NCBI RefSeq assembly: GCF_000373985.1
Contig: NZ_KB893107.1
Span: 1 to 25,371, forward strand
From: Desulfobacter curvatus DSM 3379
Lineage (GTDB): Bacteria > Desulfobacterota > Desulfobacteria > Desulfobacterales > Desulfobacteraceae
Reading direction: 5' to 3'
Length of the DNA: 25,371 nucleotides
Within the stretch, counting starts at the first letter, position 1; the number at the start of each line of letters is the position of its first letter. The notes below the pieces were generated by a model. The model had not been told where the DNA came from. It saw nothing but the letters and a program-made list of their open reading frames with translations, and made no database searches. Of this stretch, positions 22,893-25,371 are shown one piece after another. A program made the position numbers and the translations under genes.

Positions 22893-23507
22893 ATGAAATG
22901 GAAGCGTGGGGTTCACCCCTTAAATGTTCAGCAGATGAGACAACTGGTCGTCTTTGCGCTTGGCGTTCCGCTGATGGTGTTGCTGTTCTTAAGCTGTGGA
23001 ACCGCAGAATCAAAGAATGACCAGCTTGCCGGGGCCATCGGATTTTTATCCAAGGAGAAGTCCCTTGCCAAAAGCTATGGATCGCTTCTCAAGGAGTACG
23101 GGAAAGATGATATAAACAACTATGTAAAAGGCATCCGGCTGTATGCCGTTGCGAAAGCAGAGTTCGACGGCCTCATCGAACAACTCAAGTGGAATCTCAG
23201 CCATGGCCGGCCCCTTGAAGAATCATCCGATTTTAAAACTGAGCTCAATCAGGCAGCAGAGCAGCGGGTTGCTTTTACCAAATTTGTAGAGGATGTCATC
23301 ATCACCAAGGAGCAAGGGAGTAAGAATCCACTGGCCGTTGCGGCTGTCGGCTCGATACCGGAACTGATAAAGGCGCTGAGCGAAGCGGGGAAAACCATCT
23401 GGCAGGGGTATAGTCAGGCGAATAATAGACAAAAAAAAGAGGTCCTGGACAGTCTTGATTCCGCTAAATGGCCTGACTATGCAGAAATTGCCGGAGCTGG
23501 TAAGTAA
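22893..23507 (+). CDS. Putative lipoprotein of unknown function, partner of the caspase-like protein
   Basis: The 204-residue protein has a basic N-terminus, a hydrophobic stretch (about 18-33) and a likely lipidation Cys35 in LLFLSCGTA, so it is probably a membrane-anchored periplasmic lipoprotein. The mature part is mostly helical and charged, without a domain I can name. A very good ribosome site (AGGGAGGA) lies 6-7 bases before ATG 22893. A later ATG (codon 15) would give a more standard 20-residue signal but lacks such a site. It is 16 bases after the caspase gene and surely co-transcribed. It may anchor, hold or be cut by the protease-like protein, which is inference from position only. 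Confidence 0.7.
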   Translation: MKWKRGVHPLNVQQMRQLVVFALGVPLMVLLFLSCGTAESKNDQLAGAIGFLSKEKSLAKSYGSLLKEYGKDDINNYVKGIRLYAVAKAEFDGLIEQLKWNLSHGRPLEESSDFKTELNQAAEQRVAFTKFVEDVIITKEQGSKNPLAVAAVGSIPELIKALSEAGKTIWQGYSQANNRQKKEVLDSLDSAKWPDYAEIAGAGK

Positions 23508-23556
23508 ACGCAGACATCCAGCAAGACTGCTCCGGGGTAGTAGCCTACGGACCATT

Positions 23557-23578
23557 TCTGCCGCAGCCGGATGGCAGA
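23557..23578. terminator. Hairpin between convergent lipoprotein and permease genes
   Basis: TCTGCC (23557-23562) pairs with GGCAGA (23573-23578) around ten bases. It is placed where both convergent transcripts would end, but has no T tract, so terminator activity is uncertain. Confidence 0.3.
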
Positions 23579-23600
23579 AGCCTGGGTCTGGAAATATACC

Positions 23601-24860
23601 TCAGTGAACAAAAAAGAGGTTGCCTACTGTGGCGGCAGTTGCCCACATCACCGTGGCGTAAAGCCAATTGCTTTGGATGATCACTTTAGGTGACACCTGA
23701 TACCGGCTAACCAACGCCAGTCCGACGCCGGACAATGGACTGCTGGCCGTTGATATGGCCCAGCAGCTGAGAAACACAAAGCCCAGTTGAGAAGGGTTCG
23801 GGTTGAGCGGAAGAAGCAGGGGGCTGGCGATGGAGATGCTGACAACCGGATGGACGCCGGCGATTCCGATGATGATCATCACGGCCAGGATAACAGACAG
23901 CAGTCCGGGGGTTAAAGTTGCCCCCCCGAGGCTGAACAGGGCAGGATACACTTGGGTCATTGATTTGATACCTGCCGAAAAAACACCCGCAGCAAGGAAC
24001 AGGGTAAATTGACTGCCCACCGATGAAAGGTTTGTGTTAATAAAATCACGCAGTGCAGCCGGCCTCGGACGGAATTTCATGAATACAAGGGCTCCCAGGG
24101 GCGCAACCAAACAAATAATGGTAAGAATGCTGATGTCGGGTTGAAGATAATGAACACCGAGAACCACTGCAGCAAGAAAAGTCGGCACGATCATGGTTTC
24201 AGTCCTGAAGGGATATCCGGAAAATAGGTCTTTCTTGAAAAAGCTCACCTCAACAATTGAATAGCCAATGGCAAAAAGACTCATCATTGCGCCAGGGATC
24301 AAGGTTTCGTGCCATGACATGCCCGGGGCATAGGTGAGGGCAACACCCGTGGCAACAAAGAAGGGCGACCACCATGCCGCCGAACAGAACGAGCGGGCGA
24401 GAACCAATGCTTGGGTTTTGGTCAAGATGCCGTTTTTACGTAGACGATCGCCGAAGACAAACAACACTGACAGATTAATGACCGCTCCGAGCAAGTGGGT
24501 GCCGAACGCTGTAATGGTGAGCGCCCGCTTACCTTGGGGCAGGGCTTGGCCTTCAATGCCGGTATTGGTCAGGGCAAGAAAAGAGACGGCAACAAACATC
24601 GCCAGCAACGGCAGGTTGGCGGTGAAAATTTTTTGCCATCCGAGAAATATACCCCGGTACGCCGCAAAAATGACGAGGAGGCCGCCGGTTATCAGGAGCA
24701 GCAACGCCTGGTTGCGCGCACCCTTACCTAGGGTAGACCACATAAGAACCGGCACAAGCCATCCGAGCAGTGTCGGCAGAGCCAGAATACAGGGCGCTGG
24801 GATACTCATAAGATACAGAACAAGTGTCCCAACAATAATCCATCCAATATATTTTTTCAT
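23601..24860 (-). CDS. Polytopic membrane permease of unknown substrate
   Basis: The 419-residue protein is almost entirely hydrophobic, with about 11-12 membrane segments and a short LRKNGILTK cytoplasmic loop. The C-terminal half has GIAGVHPVVSISIASPLLLPLNP and a helix-break SSPLSGVGLAL, like the paired re-entrant segments of ion-transporter (IT) superfamily carriers, but I cannot place it in a named family. The start is uncertain: ATG 24860 gives MKKYIGWIIVG, a natural membrane-protein start. A TTG at 24917 would add 19 residues (LEPPFSLAFLSLFK region). Neither has a clear ribosome site. It is transcribed alone, converging on the caspase operon. No functional link to neighbours is evident. 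Confidence 0.75.
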   Translation of the reverse strand: MKKYIGWIIVGTLVLYLMSIPAPCILALPTLLGWLVPVLMWSTLGKGARNQALLLLITGGLLVIFAAYRGIFLGWQKIFTANLPLLAMFVAVSFLALTNTGIEGQALPQGKRALTITAFGTHLLGAVINLSVLFVFGDRLRKNGILTKTQALVLARSFCSAAWWSPFFVATGVALTYAPGMSWHETLIPGAMMSLFAIGYSIVEVSFFKKDLFSGYPFRTETMIVPTFLAAVVLGVHYLQPDISILTIICLVAPLGALVFMKFRPRPAALRDFINTNLSSVGSQFTLFLAAGVFSAGIKSMTQVYPALFSLGGATLTPGLLSVILAVMIIIGIAGVHPVVSISIASPLLLPLNPNPSQLGFVFLSCWAISTASSPLSGVGLALVSRYQVSPKVIIQSNWLYATVMWATAATVGNLFFVH

Positions 24861-24917
24861 TTTAAAGAGGCTGAGAAAAGCGAGGCTAAAAGGCGGTTCA
24901 AGGTATCCATAAACCAA

Positions 24918-25186
24918 GACAGTCCGACAGGACAGCCTTTTTCTAAATTTTTAGATCGGGATATTAATACCTTCATTATGCCTTTTTATACTTTTTTTTA
25001 TTTTTTGGCAAATTTTGCATTTATATAGATAATGAGTTGAGATTATCCGTAATTTTTTATGCGATTTTTTTGCCTTCCGCAGCGCTGACGCATCAAAATT
25101 TATTATCAATGATATCAGGGGGGCGGAGCGACATCTAAAATTATTTTGTCGCAAAATTATAATAGACACTCTGCAGGTCTTTTGAT
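24918..25186. other. AT-rich intergenic region
   Basis: No gene is supported here. There are long T and A runs, a palindrome TCTAAATTTTTAGA near 24943-24956, and a TATAAT (25158-25163) pointing towards the right-hand gene without a good -35. A leftward pair TTGCCA (25011-25006) and TATAAA (24990-24985) with only 15 bases between could be a weak promoter for the permease. The low GC contrasts with its neighbours and would fit the flank of a mobile element. Confidence 0.4.
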
Positions 25187-25236
25187 AATGTAACGTGGAT
25201 GTGTGTGAGTTCACCCACCAATCGAAACGTTACATT
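25187..25236. repeat. Long inverted repeat just before the DUF4338-like gene
   Basis: AATGTAACGT (25187-25196) is a perfect inverted repeat of ACGTTACATT (25227-25236). Nested inside, GTGTGTGA (25201-25208) pairs with TCACCCAC (25211-25218) with one mismatch. The structure ends two bases before the ribosome site GAGGAG (25238-25243). It could be an operator, a hairpin controlling translation, or part of a transposon end. Confidence 0.55.
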
Positions 25237-25251
25237 TGAGGAGAAAACGCT

Positions 25252-25371
25252 GTGATAAGCCAGTGTGGTCGGCAGATTAAAAACGCAGAACTTGAACAGA
25301 TTCGCGAGACGGTAAAGACATTTTCGAATTTAAGTCAGAAGGAACTGGCTCAGACAATATGCGAGCATTTG
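25252..25371 (+). CDS. N-terminal part of a DUF4338-like protein (cut by window edge)
   Basis: GTG 25252 follows GAGGAG (25238-25243) with 8 bases between. Forty codons are open to the window end. The peptide contains ELEQIRETVKTFSNLSQKEL and AQTICEHL, which resembles the helix-turn-helix start of DUF4338 proteins (IRxLIxxxPxxSRxELSxxVCExxxW). Such proteins occur as insertion-sequence-borne genes and, as DruA, in Druantia anti-phage systems. With only 40 residues neither role can be chosen. The nested inverted repeat and AT-rich flank make a mobile-element origin somewhat more likely. Confidence 0.5.
   Translation, partial: MISQCGRQIKNAELEQIRETVKTFSNLSQKELAQTICEHL

Noticed and set aside
24334..24912. 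Plus-strand ORF of 192 codons
   Set aside because: It is antisense to the polytopic permease; its Arg/Pro/Thr-rich composition is the usual shadow of a hydrophobic gene on the other strand.
24951..25214. Minus-strand ORF of 87 codons in the AT-rich right-hand region
   Set aside because: Lys/Ile-rich as expected from AT-rich DNA, no ribosome site, overlaps the inverted repeat before the DUF4338-like gene, no recognisable motif.

Overview
The window looks like chromosomal DNA of a Gram-negative, moderate-GC bacterium. I infer a sulfate-reducing Desulfobacterota (Desulfobacteraceae-like). The grounds are the fused DHH/CBS/tRNA-nucleotidyltransferase protein, the large hybrid sensor kinases, a haem-c lipoprotein and the general gene style. 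No rRNA, tRNA or CRISPR array is visible, so the taxonomy is inference only.

Layout. (1) 1-3214: an unassigned leader, then argJ overlapping an S4-type pseudouridine synthase on +, converging on trpS (-) with a 4-base overlap of stop codons. (2) 3346-7795 (-): a large hybrid histidine kinase (two PAS, HisKA/HATPase, REC, HPt) overlapping a REC-GGDEF diguanylate cyclase, which together form a phosphorelay to c-di-GMP. (3) 7796-8424: a gene-poor stretch with what looks like a deleted Fur/PerR-family gene, then a run of stem-loops. (4) 8425-12219 (+): a tight five-gene operon of SAM methyltransferase, divergent class-I isoprenyl-diphosphate-synthase-like protein, FtsX/MacB-type permease, LolD-like ATPase and tiny dihaem cytochrome lipoprotein. 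This is the best candidate for an undescribed system, possibly making and moving an isoprenoid-derived molecule and tied to envelope redox chemistry. (5) 12244-17029 (-): a small unknown gene behind an inverted-repeat operator, a ClC chloride/proton antiporter with a C-terminal TrkA-C-like domain, and the DHH-CBS-nucleotidyltransferase fusion. (6) 17176-19684 (+): pilC plus a PilS-like membrane histidine kinase with no PilR after it. (7) 19778-23507 (+): promoter, structured leader, intrinsic terminator, then a WD40/caspase-like (C14) protein and a lipoprotein. The first ORF has an in-frame TAA exactly after its signal peptide. (8) 23601-24917 (-): a polytopic permease of unknown substrate. 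(9) 25187-25371: a long inverted repeat and the first 40 codons of a DUF4338-like gene cut by the window edge.

The items most worth a second look are the isoprenoid/ABC/cytochrome operon with its structured leader, the nonsense codon separating signal peptide from caspase protein, the attenuator-like leader ahead of it, and the Fur-family remnant.
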